DNA from: JBKBYG01 sp046313435
Lineage (GTDB): Bacteria > Pseudomonadota > Alphaproteobacteria > Rickettsiales > Arcanibacteraceae
NCBI GenBank assembly: GCA_046313435.1
Contig: JBKBYG010000005.1
Coordinates: 1 to 64,000 of the forward strand
Direction of reading: 5' to 3'
Length of the DNA: 64,000 nucleotides
Part shown: piece after piece, positions 17,456 through 27,736 of the stretch
Position numbering within the stretch: position 1 is the stretch's first letter
Layout: every line of letters starts with the position of its first letter
Translations under genes and position numbers: made by a program
The notes under the pieces: model-generated
What the model saw: the letters and a program-made list of their open reading frames with translations, nothing else
Told to the model about the DNA's origin: nothing
Databases searched by the model: none

Positions 17456-17938
17456 ATGGACCAACTTTTTAAGGGAAACATCCAAATTGTTAAGGATGCT
17501 TTAAGTCATAAAGGTTTGAATTGTAAAATTTTAGATCTACCCACAAGCACTAGAACAGCTGAGGAGGCAGCATCAACTATTGGCTGTACAGTTTCAGAAA
17601 TTGCAAAATCATTAATATTTAAAACTAAGAATAGTGGAAGACCGATTCTAGTGCTAGTTTCAGGACAAAATAGAGTAAATGAAAAGACGTTAGAATCTCA
17701 TATTGGAGAAGAGATACGAAAGGCTGATGCTGATTTTGCAAAGGAAATAACTGGATTTTCAATTGGTGGAATAGCACCTATAGGTCACAAAGAAAAAATT
17801 GAAATAGTTTTTGTAGATGAAGATCTTTTTAACTTTGATAATGTTTGGGTTGCAGCTGGAACTTCAAATGCAGTTTTCAATATAAAAATAAATGATTTGT
17901 TATCAATTACAAATGGACAAAAAATAAAAATTACTTAA
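17456..17938 (+). CDS. YbaK/ProX-like aminoacyl-tRNA deacylase
   Basis: A 160-residue protein of the YbaK/EbsC superfamily, which hydrolyses mischarged aminoacyl-tRNAs in trans. The expected features are the TRTAEEAASTIGC region, IAKSLIFK with the conserved Lys, the SGQNRVNEKTL block and the GGIAPIGHK loop. The start is supported by GGAGGA upstream. It is followed after ten bases by the DUF2000 gene, with which it forms an operon divergent from the XRE-cupin regulator. Substrate specificity cannot be read from the sequence. Confidence 0.9.
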   Translation: MDQLFKGNIQIVKDALSHKGLNCKILDLPTSTRTAEEAASTIGCTVSEIAKSLIFKTKNSGRPILVLVSGQNRVNEKTLESHIGEEIRKADADFAKEITGFSIGGIAPIGHKEKIEIVFVDEDLFNFDNVWVAAGTSNAVFNIKINDLLSITNGQKIKIT

Positions 17939-17948
17939 GGAGGAAAAT

Positions 17949-18359
17949 ATGAATTTTGAAAATAAATTAGTTATTATTGTTAATAAAGACATTGATATTG
18001 GAGTAGCAATGAATGCAGTAGCTCACGCTTCTTTAGCACTAGGAGGATTACTTGGTAGGGAAGGATGCTTGTTAAAATCTAATATTGATGCAAGCAATAA
18101 TAATTGGGAAATTTCAGCAATGCCTTATATTGTATTAAGGGGTAAATCAAGTGAAATAAAAGAAGCAATTCTTGCTGCAAAAGAACAGGATATTATGCAA
18201 ATTGCCTTTGTTGATAGTATGACTGGTGGCACCTATTTAGAGCAAATAGAAAATATTAAAAACAAATTTCAAGATGAGCATATTTATTACGCAGAGGTAA
18301 TTTTTGGAAAATGGGAAGAAGTTTCACAAATTACAAGAAAATTATCATTGTACAAATAA
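17949..18359 (+). CDS. DUF2000 family protein
   Basis: A 136-residue protein with the DUF2000 pattern: KLVIIVNKDIDIGVAMNAVAHASLALGG at the N-terminus, a central MPYIVLRGKS strand, and FVDSMTGGTYLEQ. The fold is related to archaeal-type peptidyl-tRNA hydrolase. The function is unproven. A strong AAGGAGG precedes the ATG. Its partners (YbaK-like protein and XRE-cupin regulator) suggest a small amino-acid or aminoacyl-tRNA related regulon; that is inference. Confidence 0.85.
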   Translation: MNFENKLVIIVNKDIDIGVAMNAVAHASLALGGLLGREGCLLKSNIDASNNNWEISAMPYIVLRGKSSEIKEAILAAKEQDIMQIAFVDSMTGGTYLEQIENIKNKFQDEHIYYAEVIFGKWEEVSQITRKLSLYK

Positions 18360-18367
18360 TAATTTTC

Positions 18368-21028
18368 TTAATCCCTTTTAGTAGTCCCCTTCAAACTTGC
18401 AAGATCCTTTATCGCTGGTATACCAGTTTTTAATGCTTTACCAGCACCATAAAGTCCTATTCCTAAACCAATTAGTGGGTTAAAGACCGATGCAACAGCA
18501 GCAGCTTTACCCCATTTTCCTAAAGTATTCGCTGAATTTGTCAAGCTAGTAACCTTCTCCTTGACTATTTCACTTTGTTGGTCATTGAGATTAAAGCTTT
18601 TTGAGTATTCAGATATTCTATATTCAAGAAGACTTTGATCAGCACTTATTTTATTACCTCTACCATCTGTGCCATATAGTCCTTTAGCATCTGTACCAAA
18701 TAATCCATAAGTCGAATCATATAAAGCTTGGCCTTTAATTGTGGATATAAGGTCAGTTGCATCATCAATTTTAGCACCTCGTTTATCAGTTGCAGATTCA
18801 TACATTTCATCCCTAAAGAGCCTTTTGATACCAGGTGTTTTTTTCGCTATAACTGAAGGGTCTGTTATATGATCAATTGCTCCTTGGAAATTATCTGTCA
18901 ATTTATTTCTATAATAGTTTGCCACTCCAAGTCCTCTGGCAGCAGTACTGATTGGCCCATTTCTCTTTTTAAGATCTTCCCATTCTTTATTTAAAAACTT
19001 ATATGCTTGATCCTTAATTCCATCAGTATATTTAGAAATTGAATTATAAGTACTAGCCGTTGCATGAGTTAAATTTGCAGAAATTCCGCTCGCTCCAGCA
19101 ATAGCTCTTGCAATTTGCGGCACCATTTCATTGAAAAAGTACATTAAGACAATAAGTAGTGAAAACATTAAAATTTCTGTTATAGATACAAAAGTTCCGG
19201 CTGCAACTTGTTGTATATGTTGCCAATCAGCTTCAATATAAGGCTGTAAAAATGGTAAGTCAGGAAAGCGTAAATCTAAGCATTCATAAGGCCCGCAAAC
19301 TTTATCACTTGCATATTGTGAATATTTACTGGTTAAATTATTATATAAGTCAATTAATTCAGTATTTCCTTCTATATTATCGCAATTTGCAATATCTTGA
19401 CATATTTTATCTTTATTTAAAGGTTGAATAAAATTTCCTGGTGCGTATATCCATTGTAAATCTTTTTCTGGGTCAAGATGGGGTTTTCTAGGTAACCATA
19501 TGTTTAAGAGAAACCAATCAGTTGTGCAAACTCTAAATCCTAGTAACTTCTGTAATTGTGAGATAATTATATTCATCCATAATGATAATGCTGCAAATAC
19601 CAATATAGGTTGTATAAAATAGCTAAATAATTGATTTATCCAATTATTAAATAATCCAAATGTGAATCTAAATAATATGAAGCTTATAAATATAGGAGCG
19701 AGTATTATTAATAAACTTGTTGTCAAATAAGCAAGTAAAAAGAATATCACTGCTTTAAATAAAGCAATCATAAATAAAATTATTACTAATAAGAATCCTA
19801 TTACTATTACTATACCTATTCCTGAACCACCAAAAATTAGTGAAGCCATTTTCATCCAGGTTTCTTTGGCAATTAATATATCGATCATGTTATCGAAAAC
19901 TGTAAACATAGTTTGTGGACTGCAAGAAGAGTCAGCGGAAGTTACAATACAAATTATTTGGTTTACGCCTTTAGTAAAGAAACTGAATATTGTATCATTA
20001 AAAAATGCCCAGCTAGTTTCAGTAGCAATCAGCTGCATTATAATAGCCATTTTGAAAATATGGATTGCAAACTGTGCTTGACTCATTTGCGTAACACCGA
20101 AGATAAATAATATTGCTTGAATAATTATGTATAATGTCAGTAATACTCTAACATCTTTTACAAAATTACTATTCTTCACTATATTTTTATAAATCTGCTC
20201 TGAAGCTTTGTTAAATGTATCTTGTACAAATTTTATTACTTTAGAAATTGGTCCTAAATCAGTAGTTTCAACTCCAGATTTGAAAATTAATTTATATTGC
20301 CCACCATTATCATCATAAAAATTATCTAGAATTTTAAAATATAAACTTTCTGACGCTATTGAGCCAGCAGGTGGTTCATCATTATAACCACCTGTAGATT
20401 CATAAGATAAGTCACTATCATTATTTGGAATACCATCACCAATTTTAGTATCTTGGAATAAATTTAAATTCTCTCCTAAATGAAATGTTTTGGCGTCACT
20501 AGTAAGATTTCTGAGGGTAGTTTCATTTCGATTCGGATCTTCGCTAGTTATAAGCCCATATAAACCAACACCTTTGTTAAAATAACATGCGGCATTACTA
20601 CTATCTGGATCGTTTGGTGAATCAGCAGGAACATTTTCAAGTTTTATATATTTTGCTTCTGGATCAGGGCACATTCCTTCAGAAGTAAATCTACAAACTG
20701 AAGAGTTTCTAACAACTTCTGGTATATTGTCAAAGACATCAGAGGCTGCGCCATACCATGGGCTCCACCTAGAATTATCACCATTCCTAACCATAATGGA
20801 TAATCTCTTTCCAGTAATTTGATATCCGCTAGCTTTCCATGTGATAACTTGATTTTCCTGTTCTCCAAATATATTCGTATTATTGCCTTGACCATCGACT
20901 TCTGGACGAGCGCTTACGTTAAGTTTTGGAAATCCAAAATCATCGGGGTCAATACATACCTTATCGCATGAGCTTAATGTTAAAAGCAGTAATAATATAT
21001 AAAGACATTTCTTAAATGTAGTGTGCAT
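18368..21028 (-). CDS. virB6-4: VirB6-family T4SS inner-membrane channel protein, fourth copy
   Basis: An 886-residue member of the extended VirB6 (TrbL/VirB6) family. A lipoprotein-type signal (LSSC, Cys21) starts a long N-terminal extension. Then follows the family core with about six transmembrane segments (roughly 300-660) including the VLLTLYIIIQAILF and SFILFRFTFGLFNNWINQLFSYFIQP blocks. A hydrophilic C-terminal tail of about 200 residues follows. VirB6 forms part of the inner-membrane channel. It is the last and largest of four tandem copies. It converges with the DUF2000 gene. Confidence 0.92.
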   Translation of the reverse strand: MHTTFKKCLYILLLLLTLSSCDKVCIDPDDFGFPKLNVSARPEVDGQGNNTNIFGEQENQVITWKASGYQITGKRLSIMVRNGDNSRWSPWYGAASDVFDNIPEVVRNSSVCRFTSEGMCPDPEAKYIKLENVPADSPNDPDSSNAACYFNKGVGLYGLITSEDPNRNETTLRNLTSDAKTFHLGENLNLFQDTKIGDGIPNNDSDLSYESTGGYNDEPPAGSIASESLYFKILDNFYDDNGGQYKLIFKSGVETTDLGPISKVIKFVQDTFNKASEQIYKNIVKNSNFVKDVRVLLTLYIIIQAILFIFGVTQMSQAQFAIHIFKMAIIMQLIATETSWAFFNDTIFSFFTKGVNQIICIVTSADSSCSPQTMFTVFDNMIDILIAKETWMKMASLIFGGSGIGIVIVIGFLLVIILFMIALFKAVIFFLLAYLTTSLLIILAPIFISFILFRFTFGLFNNWINQLFSYFIQPILVFAALSLWMNIIISQLQKLLGFRVCTTDWFLLNIWLPRKPHLDPEKDLQWIYAPGNFIQPLNKDKICQDIANCDNIEGNTELIDLYNNLTSKYSQYASDKVCGPYECLDLRFPDLPFLQPYIEADWQHIQQVAAGTFVSITEILMFSLLIVLMYFFNEMVPQIARAIAGASGISANLTHATASTYNSISKYTDGIKDQAYKFLNKEWEDLKKRNGPISTAARGLGVANYYRNKLTDNFQGAIDHITDPSVIAKKTPGIKRLFRDEMYESATDKRGAKIDDATDLISTIKGQALYDSTYGLFGTDAKGLYGTDGRGNKISADQSLLEYRISEYSKSFNLNDQQSEIVKEKVTSLTNSANTLGKWGKAAAVASVFNPLIGLGIGLYGAGKALKTGIPAIKDLASLKGTTKRD

Positions 21029-21050
21029 CTTTTACTATTCCCATATGACT

Positions 21051-23399
21051 TTATTTACTCATTTCATCAGCTCTTGACGAAGCTCTGCGACCTATAGCTC
21101 TATCAAGTTTACTTTTTGCGTCCATTCCAGTTAATGCTTTTGCTTTTTCCACAGTTTGTCTTGCGCTTGAATGACTCCCGGTTAAACCACCAACACCGAA
21201 CATAGTTTCTGTTAACATACTTGTTAAATTAGGAACAAAATCTAACATTTTTTGTAAAACTTTAATAAGCATTAGAAAGATTAGTGTTGCTATTGTTATA
21301 TTGAGATAAAACCCACTACCATCGCTTGCAGCCTTAGCTAAGCTTAAATTAAATTGACTGTTGTATGAGCTAGGATCTGTTACAGGAGAATACCAGGCTA
21401 AAGAAAAATCTAAGGACCCAAAAGCACCGAAATCCAAGCTTAATGGTATTGCATTATTATCCCAACATACTTTGAAAGCAATAGCATTTTCAAATGAAAT
21501 TAAAGCAAGTTCATAAATTATAAATATTGTACCAAAAAGCATAACCGGCTGAATGCTAAAGTTAAATAAATACTTAACCCAATTGTCAAAATAAGTCTTT
21601 GTTCGCTCAAATAGAAGACACGCAATAAATAAAGGCGCGACAGAAATCATAAAAGCAATAGCTACAATACTTACCATATAGCCGATAATTACTTCTATAA
21701 TGCATAACATATATATAACTATTCCATAAATTAAGGCTATAGCTATTATTATAGCGCCTACAAAAATTTTTCCACCAAGTAGTATTGAAGAAAGTTTGAT
21801 CCAAGTATATTCTGTAAAGAATTTCTGTATGGAAAGATCAATAAACCTGAATAAATTACTTCCAGGTGTAGTAGGATCTCCCCCCGTTACAATTTGTAAT
21901 AAATATTCTGAGCCATTTAAAAATCCTTTTAATAAATAATCATTAAAAAAGTTCCAACTTGAATCTGTTGCAATTAATGCAAATAAAGTACCCATTTTAA
22001 ATATTCTTATTACTAAATCTTGTTGAGTAATTTCAACCATACCTAAAGTAAACATGACTCCATAAATTGTAATATATAAAATGATAGCACCCTTAACCAT
22101 CTTTATAAAACTTACATTTTTTATAATATTATTATAAATTGTAAGAGAAGCTTTGCCAGTATCGATTTTAACTTTAGAAATTAAGCTGCTAATAAATTTG
22201 GATAATCTATCATTTACTGTTAAGCTCGTTGGACTTATTGTAACAAAATATCTGCCATTTTTTCCAAAAGGTTTCTTAATAGAAGCTGGAGCTGTAGGGA
22301 AAGAGTTATTATAATTCTGATTAAAATACTGCATTTGGTCATATATAGTATTTGTTGGAGCCTCATCATGTATCTTTATCCATAATGTCCCAGTTGTTTT
22401 TGCGGTCTGATCTTGCACAGAATCGCCTGATGAAGTAACGTTAATAATATCAAGAGTATCATTTGTATTATTTGCATCACCACTATATATTGCATAATCA
22501 ATTGAGCCAAAATGGTTCACTGAAGTATTAGCATTAGCAACTTCATCAAAAAATTTTGTCACATTGAATGAATAATTACCTAAATTATTATTAAAGCATG
22601 AGTAATTAGATGAAGCTCCGCAACCATCGAGCGCTTGAAAAATTAAATTTCCCCCGGTATTTAAATTATGTATATAAAAGCCATTTTCTGTAAAGCCACC
22701 ATCACCTAAATTAGTTTTAAATTGTGATTTTAAATCAAAATCTTTATTAAAATCGTTTATAAGTGAACTTCCAAGAAAAATCTGTAAACCAGAACCTTTC
22801 ATGCTCCAGCTACCATATAAAGTTGAGCCATTTCTACATTCTCTACTTTCATAAGGTGATTTCTCACATATATTCTTTACAACTAAACAACTACATTGGT
22901 GAGCAGGATCATTGGAACAAGTTAAAGCAAATATATCACAGCCTTGATTAACATAGTTAAGTGCTACATTGCCACTCGCTGTCTTCTCGCTTATAGTTAA
23001 CTCTATAGAATCTCCATTAGTAAATTTTAATCCTGTGTCCTTAGGCGGGCCAATTTTGGGATTAAAATCTATTAATGTATTGAATGTACGTGATACTGCG
23101 CCTCCAACTTTAATATTAAAATTTTGTCCCTTATACAAAGATATTTTAGTATCATACCATTTATCATATTTTCCTAGTGAATCAGCATCATATCTATTCT
23201 TGTTGTTATTGTATTCATTGTAATATCCGTCAGCCTCAATAATTGCAGAAGTTTTCGCAACTTCTCCATGATCCATTTTATATATACACTGAGGAAGATT
23301 CCCTGGCCTATCATATGCAAATATAGTGCGTGACGAGAAAACACTTAATATAATAAGTAACAAATAATTTAAAATTTTATAGCGCTGTATATTTAACAT
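21051..23399 (-). CDS. virB6-3: VirB6-family T4SS inner-membrane channel protein, third copy
   Basis: 782 residues with a Sec signal peptide (about 1-29, ending FAYD), a Cys-rich extracytoplasmic N-terminal region of about 400 residues, then the conserved membrane core (about 430-760). The core contains MVKGAIILYITIYGVMF, the TDSSWNFFNDYLL motif shared by all copies, and the FDNWVKYLFNFSIQPVM block. A short basic tail closes it. The large N-terminal domain is typical of Rickettsiales VirB6 paralogues and may reach the cell surface. Spacing to the next copy is 22 bases. Confidence 0.92.
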   Translation of the reverse strand: MLNIQRYKILNYLLLIILSVFSSRTIFAYDRPGNLPQCIYKMDHGEVAKTSAIIEADGYYNEYNNNKNRYDADSLGKYDKWYDTKISLYKGQNFNIKVGGAVSRTFNTLIDFNPKIGPPKDTGLKFTNGDSIELTISEKTASGNVALNYVNQGCDIFALTCSNDPAHQCSCLVVKNICEKSPYESRECRNGSTLYGSWSMKGSGLQIFLGSSLINDFNKDFDLKSQFKTNLGDGGFTENGFYIHNLNTGGNLIFQALDGCGASSNYSCFNNNLGNYSFNVTKFFDEVANANTSVNHFGSIDYAIYSGDANNTNDTLDIINVTSSGDSVQDQTAKTTGTLWIKIHDEAPTNTIYDQMQYFNQNYNNSFPTAPASIKKPFGKNGRYFVTISPTSLTVNDRLSKFISSLISKVKIDTGKASLTIYNNIIKNVSFIKMVKGAIILYITIYGVMFTLGMVEITQQDLVIRIFKMGTLFALIATDSSWNFFNDYLLKGFLNGSEYLLQIVTGGDPTTPGSNLFRFIDLSIQKFFTEYTWIKLSSILLGGKIFVGAIIIAIALIYGIVIYMLCIIEVIIGYMVSIVAIAFMISVAPLFIACLLFERTKTYFDNWVKYLFNFSIQPVMLFGTIFIIYELALISFENAIAFKVCWDNNAIPLSLDFGAFGSLDFSLAWYSPVTDPSSYNSQFNLSLAKAASDGSGFYLNITIATLIFLMLIKVLQKMLDFVPNLTSMLTETMFGVGGLTGSHSSARQTVEKAKALTGMDAKSKLDRAIGRRASSRADEMSK

Positions 23400-23409
23400 C
23401 TTGTATTAA

Positions 23410-25749
23410 TCATTTTTTTGGTGCTTTCTTTTTTTCAATAAGAGTATCTGCTTCTTTTTGTATCCTTTGACGCGTCGCTCTTCTTTCTCGTGTTCCATTA
23501 TCTAGGCCAACAATTGATTTAACTCTTTCTGCTGCACTACCCATTATTTCACCTGCGGGGGTATCACTACCGCCTGATTGTCTGCTGATAAAATATTGTT
23601 GCTGAGTATTTGTTATTTGAGATAATAATAAATTTATAAAGTCATTGTATTTTCCAACCATTCTAGTAATAATAATTAAAAATATTATAAATGGCATTTT
23701 CTGAATGAAAATTGAGGATGAAGTTATCCCTCCGCCTGAATTATCATATCCCCAAGGTAAAAACCAATTAATACAAAATATATTTGATATTTCAGGAGGT
23801 AAACTAAATCCAAGCCAACTGGTTAAAAAATCAATTTTTAAATTAACAGCACACTTCCAACAGATGGGGCTATTAAAAATTTCATAAATACATTGCTGCA
23901 TTAAATTTACGAATATATTCAATCCAACAATCAGGAATATTGGTTCAATAGTGTAACGTATCGCGTATTTTATCCAGTTATCAAAAATCCCTTTAGTCAT
24001 GCTAAATAAAATACATGGTATAAATATAGGAGCTAAAATTATTAAAACAGCTACATATGTAAAGCTAAGTAAATAATTAATAGTAATTTCAATTACTGCT
24101 TTGAAAAATGTGAATATAGCATAAACTACGCCTATAAAATAGAAAATACCCACAATAGAAGTAAATAAAAGTGAAGTAATCCTGTAGGCTGCATTTTGAT
24201 TAAAAAACATTGCATTCATTGCATAATCAACAAAAGCAAATGGATTTTGACTAGAGCCATTTCCTCCAGTCATTATACCAATCAAATAATATACCGTTCC
24301 TGTTCCAGTAAAATTCTCCTCTTTATCAAGAGCAGTATCAATTATACCAAATAATCTGAAAAAATTGTCATAGAAAAATTTCCAGCTTCCATCGCTAATA
24401 AAAGCAAGTATTACAGCTATTTTAATAATACGCATGACTAGGTCTAACTGTGAAACCTGAATTAATCCAAAAGTAAAAAATATAGCATAAATAATTATAT
24501 ACAAAGTAAGCATTAATCTAATTATTTTGATATAGTTCGTACAATTAGCTTTATCAGTATTGTTGGAACAAGTTATATTTTTAAACGTAGATATGGCTGC
24601 AACATTTATTTTACTTTCAATAAAATAAATCATTTTTGATACAATATTTGAATAAATTCCATTGCTTAGGTCACTTGTTATGCCAAGCTTGACTTGGTAA
24701 GACTGAATATTATCAGTGTAATTAGTATCATATACTTTCAGCCATATTGTACCATTCGCATTTGCAATATTATTTCCATTAATATTCGAAATGTTAGAGG
24801 TTTCAGAGGAGTTTTTTGGATCATCGCTACTTATTACTGCCATTAAATTCCCTACAGGAAATTGTGAACTTTTATTTCCATTTTCAGCTGGGCATTGATA
24901 AAGCCTTACATTAACAGTATAACCACCTACATTATCTGAATATTGCTCTGGATCTCCATCAAGTACTCTAAAACCAAGTATTCCTGTGTTATTTATTGTT
25001 TTATACATTTCTGAAGCTTCCGTGGCATTTTCTATTTTAAAAGCTTTAGAAAGATCTGTTACGTATGCATCACTATAAGAGCTATTATTAGGATCGTTTT
25101 TTGCAGTAGAATCAAGTATTCGTCCTCTTAGAAATTGTCCATTTATATACCAACAATTATGTGTAGGGCTTAGAACTTCTGATTCACTAGAGCAAATCTG
25201 GTTATTTGTTGAATTATTATCCCATGCTGGTGGGAGAGGCATATACTCTTTAGTGCTATTCCAGGTGCTCCATTTATTACCATCAGGGCTGTTATTTGCA
25301 TTTGGTGAACCTATAGTTGTAGTGTATCTGTCACCTGCGTAAACTTTGATTTCATCATTATTAATAGTTTTTGTAGTCCAATTATAATGATTGGCATTAA
25401 CTTTATATATATATAAAGGGTCGTTCCCAGCGCTATTATTTGAAATTGTTAACGGATTCATGCATATAAAAATAGTTCCAGAAGTTGCAATGTCTATTTT
25501 ATCACCTTTTACTACAGAAACATTTGTGTTTAGCCATTGACCATAATCATTTATATTTGTGCTAAATGAATTAGAAGAATTATCATAGTTACCAGAATAA
25601 TTTCCATCAGCTCTTACAGTGACTTCTGCTTGTTTAAAATTATTTTCCTTTTTAGAAATATCTTTAATGGGTTCAATACAACCATCACCATCACAAGCAG
25701 CTAGTAGGAGAAATATAATAATGATAATTGTAGTTTTGAACTTGATCAT
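23410..25749 (-). CDS. virB6-2: VirB6-family T4SS inner-membrane channel protein, second copy
   Basis: 779 residues with a lipoprotein signal (LLLAAC, Cys19) and an Asn/Ser-rich N-terminal domain of about 370 residues. The VirB6 core follows: IIRLMLTLYIIIYAIFF, SDGSWKFFYDNFFRLF and GIFDNWIKYAIRYTIEPIF. The tail is short and highly charged (RERRATRQR..., ending in Lys). A lipidated N-terminus would hold the big domain in the outer leaflet of the inner membrane or in the outer membrane. Ten bases separate it from copy three, so the genes form one operon. Confidence 0.92.
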   Translation of the reverse strand: MIKFKTTIIIIIFLLLAACDGDGCIEPIKDISKKENNFKQAEVTVRADGNYSGNYDNSSNSFSTNINDYGQWLNTNVSVVKGDKIDIATSGTIFICMNPLTISNNSAGNDPLYIYKVNANHYNWTTKTINNDEIKVYAGDRYTTTIGSPNANNSPDGNKWSTWNSTKEYMPLPPAWDNNSTNNQICSSESEVLSPTHNCWYINGQFLRGRILDSTAKNDPNNSSYSDAYVTDLSKAFKIENATEASEMYKTINNTGILGFRVLDGDPEQYSDNVGGYTVNVRLYQCPAENGNKSSQFPVGNLMAVISSDDPKNSSETSNISNINGNNIANANGTIWLKVYDTNYTDNIQSYQVKLGITSDLSNGIYSNIVSKMIYFIESKINVAAISTFKNITCSNNTDKANCTNYIKIIRLMLTLYIIIYAIFFTFGLIQVSQLDLVMRIIKIAVILAFISDGSWKFFYDNFFRLFGIIDTALDKEENFTGTGTVYYLIGIMTGGNGSSQNPFAFVDYAMNAMFFNQNAAYRITSLLFTSIVGIFYFIGVVYAIFTFFKAVIEITINYLLSFTYVAVLIILAPIFIPCILFSMTKGIFDNWIKYAIRYTIEPIFLIVGLNIFVNLMQQCIYEIFNSPICWKCAVNLKIDFLTSWLGFSLPPEISNIFCINWFLPWGYDNSGGGITSSSIFIQKMPFIIFLIIITRMVGKYNDFINLLLSQITNTQQQYFISRQSGGSDTPAGEIMGSAAERVKSIVGLDNGTRERRATRQRIQKEADTLIEKKKAPKK

Positions 25750-25768
25750 TTTAAATTACTTTTTACAA

Positions 25769-27736
25769 TTATGGGTTATTATTACTGCCTTTGACATCGA
25801 TGCCCTTCCTTGACGCATCATTATTACCTCCTTTAACATCAATACCTTTCTTGCCATCAGGGTCATCATCATTTCCATTGCCTTTTCCTTGCTCCTTACC
25901 TTTTCTTTTATAATCATAAAGCCTTTTTGCAAGCTCCCCAGCTTTGTTCGTAATAGCATTGGGGTTTTGAGCCATTTCTCCTAAACTTGTACTAGATGTT
26001 AAATCTGCAGCAAATTGTGCTAAAATATTTGCAAAATGATAGAATAAAAATAGAAATAGCAATAAGGATACAAATTTTGGTGCTAATTGACTAATAGGAC
26101 CAGGATCTTTAAAAGTGTTATACTCAAAGAATAAGAAGCTTTTCTCAGTAAATAGATCACCTCCTTTAGACATCATTTTTCCAATTTTATATCCAACACT
26201 TTCTTTGCAGGTATCAAAATTCACTCCTGAGCTCGTATCATAATGCCCTGAATCCTCATCAATAACGAAATACGGTTTATCATTGTCAGATATTGTAGTT
26301 GTAGTAAATTTGCATCCTTCGTAAAACATTTGATCAAATATAGTAAATAGTAAGGCTATAAATGCTACTATGACTACTGGCTGTATTGCATAACCAAAAG
26401 TTAATCTTAACCATGAATCAAAATATCCTTTAGTTTGTCTGAATAAAGCCATTGGAACAAAAAGTGGAGCGAAATATATCAGTATTGCAACTGCTATCAG
26501 TGCAACAATATAAATATTTACAAAAAACACGATAAATGAAAGTAAGAAAATAGCAAAGATTAATACAATTATTGCCATGAATATTTGGGCACTAAATAAT
26601 ACTGCCATAATTAAAGTTAAGAAAAAAGGTGCTACAATCGCAACTATGGCTACAGTAGCCGCAGTAGCTCCTTGCGAAGGGTTATATATTCCAAAGTAAT
26701 ATCCTACACGACAATCTAACGCATCCCACAAAGATAAATATTCAAATCCAGTTTTGTAGCTGGATGGATCGTAATTGCAGAAACCATTTGCACTGCCTGC
26801 TTTAATAACTATATTAGATAAGGCGCTACCTAGATTCATAAATCCTGGGAGCATGTATTTTGTTATTCCGTCTTCATAGCCTACATTTGAAGGACAATTT
26901 GGTACAGAGTTTTGAGTATTGCTCGGGTTATATATTCCAACAGAGAAATACATTACTAAAATCGCTTTCATTAGAAAAATGAATACTTCTCCTTTTTTTG
27001 GTAGATCTTGGCCTAACGCAATTTTAATTCCAAAAAATATTACATATAATGTTAAAGCAAGCTTCACAGCTGTTCTCAAGCCATTTTGGACATTTACGAA
27101 TGGATTGGTTTTTTGATCGCCCGTACCGCAAGCTGAATCGCAGGTGAAAATAGTGTAAATTGTTTCTTTTACACATTGAACGACCCTTGAAGTAATAGGT
27201 ATAGGTACTTGTGAATAAGAACTTGAAATATCATTACATGAAGCACCAGCATAGCAGGCTTCTATTGTGTAACTATTATTTGGAGGGTTCATATATTTAC
27301 AGCCCATGTTTATATATCCTGTAATAGGTAGCCATACTTGGACGCAAATTTTATCGTTTTGTTTTAATCCACGGAATGTAACAAAGCCACTATCTACTGT
27401 AACTTCTTGGCCATCGCCAACTTCCTTAATAACATCTGTAGTTAGGCTTTTATACTTGAATTTCACTTTGTCACTTGGGATTTGGCAATTAATCCCTGTA
27501 GTTCCGTCATCAAGAGTTACTGAAGCACCTTCTGCCTCTGAATCGCACATAGAGAAATAATTATCAATAAAGCCATATATTCCTAAAGTTACAGCATATT
27601 TTTTTAATGTTGTGCCTAAATCATCACCATTAATACAGCTATTATTTGTTTCACAACCATCATATGCTTTTGTTATATTTGGCAAATAAACCAAAGATAA
27701 AAATAAAATAAATATAGAAAAAGTTTTTTTAAGCAT
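25769..27736 (-). CDS. virB6-1: VirB6-family T4SS inner-membrane channel protein, first copy
   Basis: 655 residues with a Sec signal peptide starting MLKKTFSIFILF. I chose the ATG at 27736 rather than upstream in-frame codons because it starts the signal peptide and has AAGGA about ten bases ahead. The gene then overlaps the end of virB4 by eight bases, suggesting coupled translation. The core has RTAVKLALTLYVIFFG, a cluster of transmembrane helices (about 370-440) and GYFDSWLRLTFGYAIQPVV. The tail carries two copies of a KGIDVKG-type repeat. Confidence 0.92.
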   Translation of the reverse strand: MLKKTFSIFILFLSLVYLPNITKAYDGCETNNSCINGDDLGTTLKKYAVTLGIYGFIDNYFSMCDSEAEGASVTLDDGTTGINCQIPSDKVKFKYKSLTTDVIKEVGDGQEVTVDSGFVTFRGLKQNDKICVQVWLPITGYINMGCKYMNPPNNSYTIEACYAGASCNDISSSYSQVPIPITSRVVQCVKETIYTIFTCDSACGTGDQKTNPFVNVQNGLRTAVKLALTLYVIFFGIKIALGQDLPKKGEVFIFLMKAILVMYFSVGIYNPSNTQNSVPNCPSNVGYEDGITKYMLPGFMNLGSALSNIVIKAGSANGFCNYDPSSYKTGFEYLSLWDALDCRVGYYFGIYNPSQGATAATVAIVAIVAPFFLTLIMAVLFSAQIFMAIIVLIFAIFLLSFIVFFVNIYIVALIAVAILIYFAPLFVPMALFRQTKGYFDSWLRLTFGYAIQPVVIVAFIALLFTIFDQMFYEGCKFTTTTISDNDKPYFVIDEDSGHYDTSSGVNFDTCKESVGYKIGKMMSKGGDLFTEKSFLFFEYNTFKDPGPISQLAPKFVSLLLFLFLFYHFANILAQFAADLTSSTSLGEMAQNPNAITNKAGELAKRLYDYKRKGKEQGKGNGNDDDPDGKKGIDVKGGNNDASRKGIDVKGSNNNP

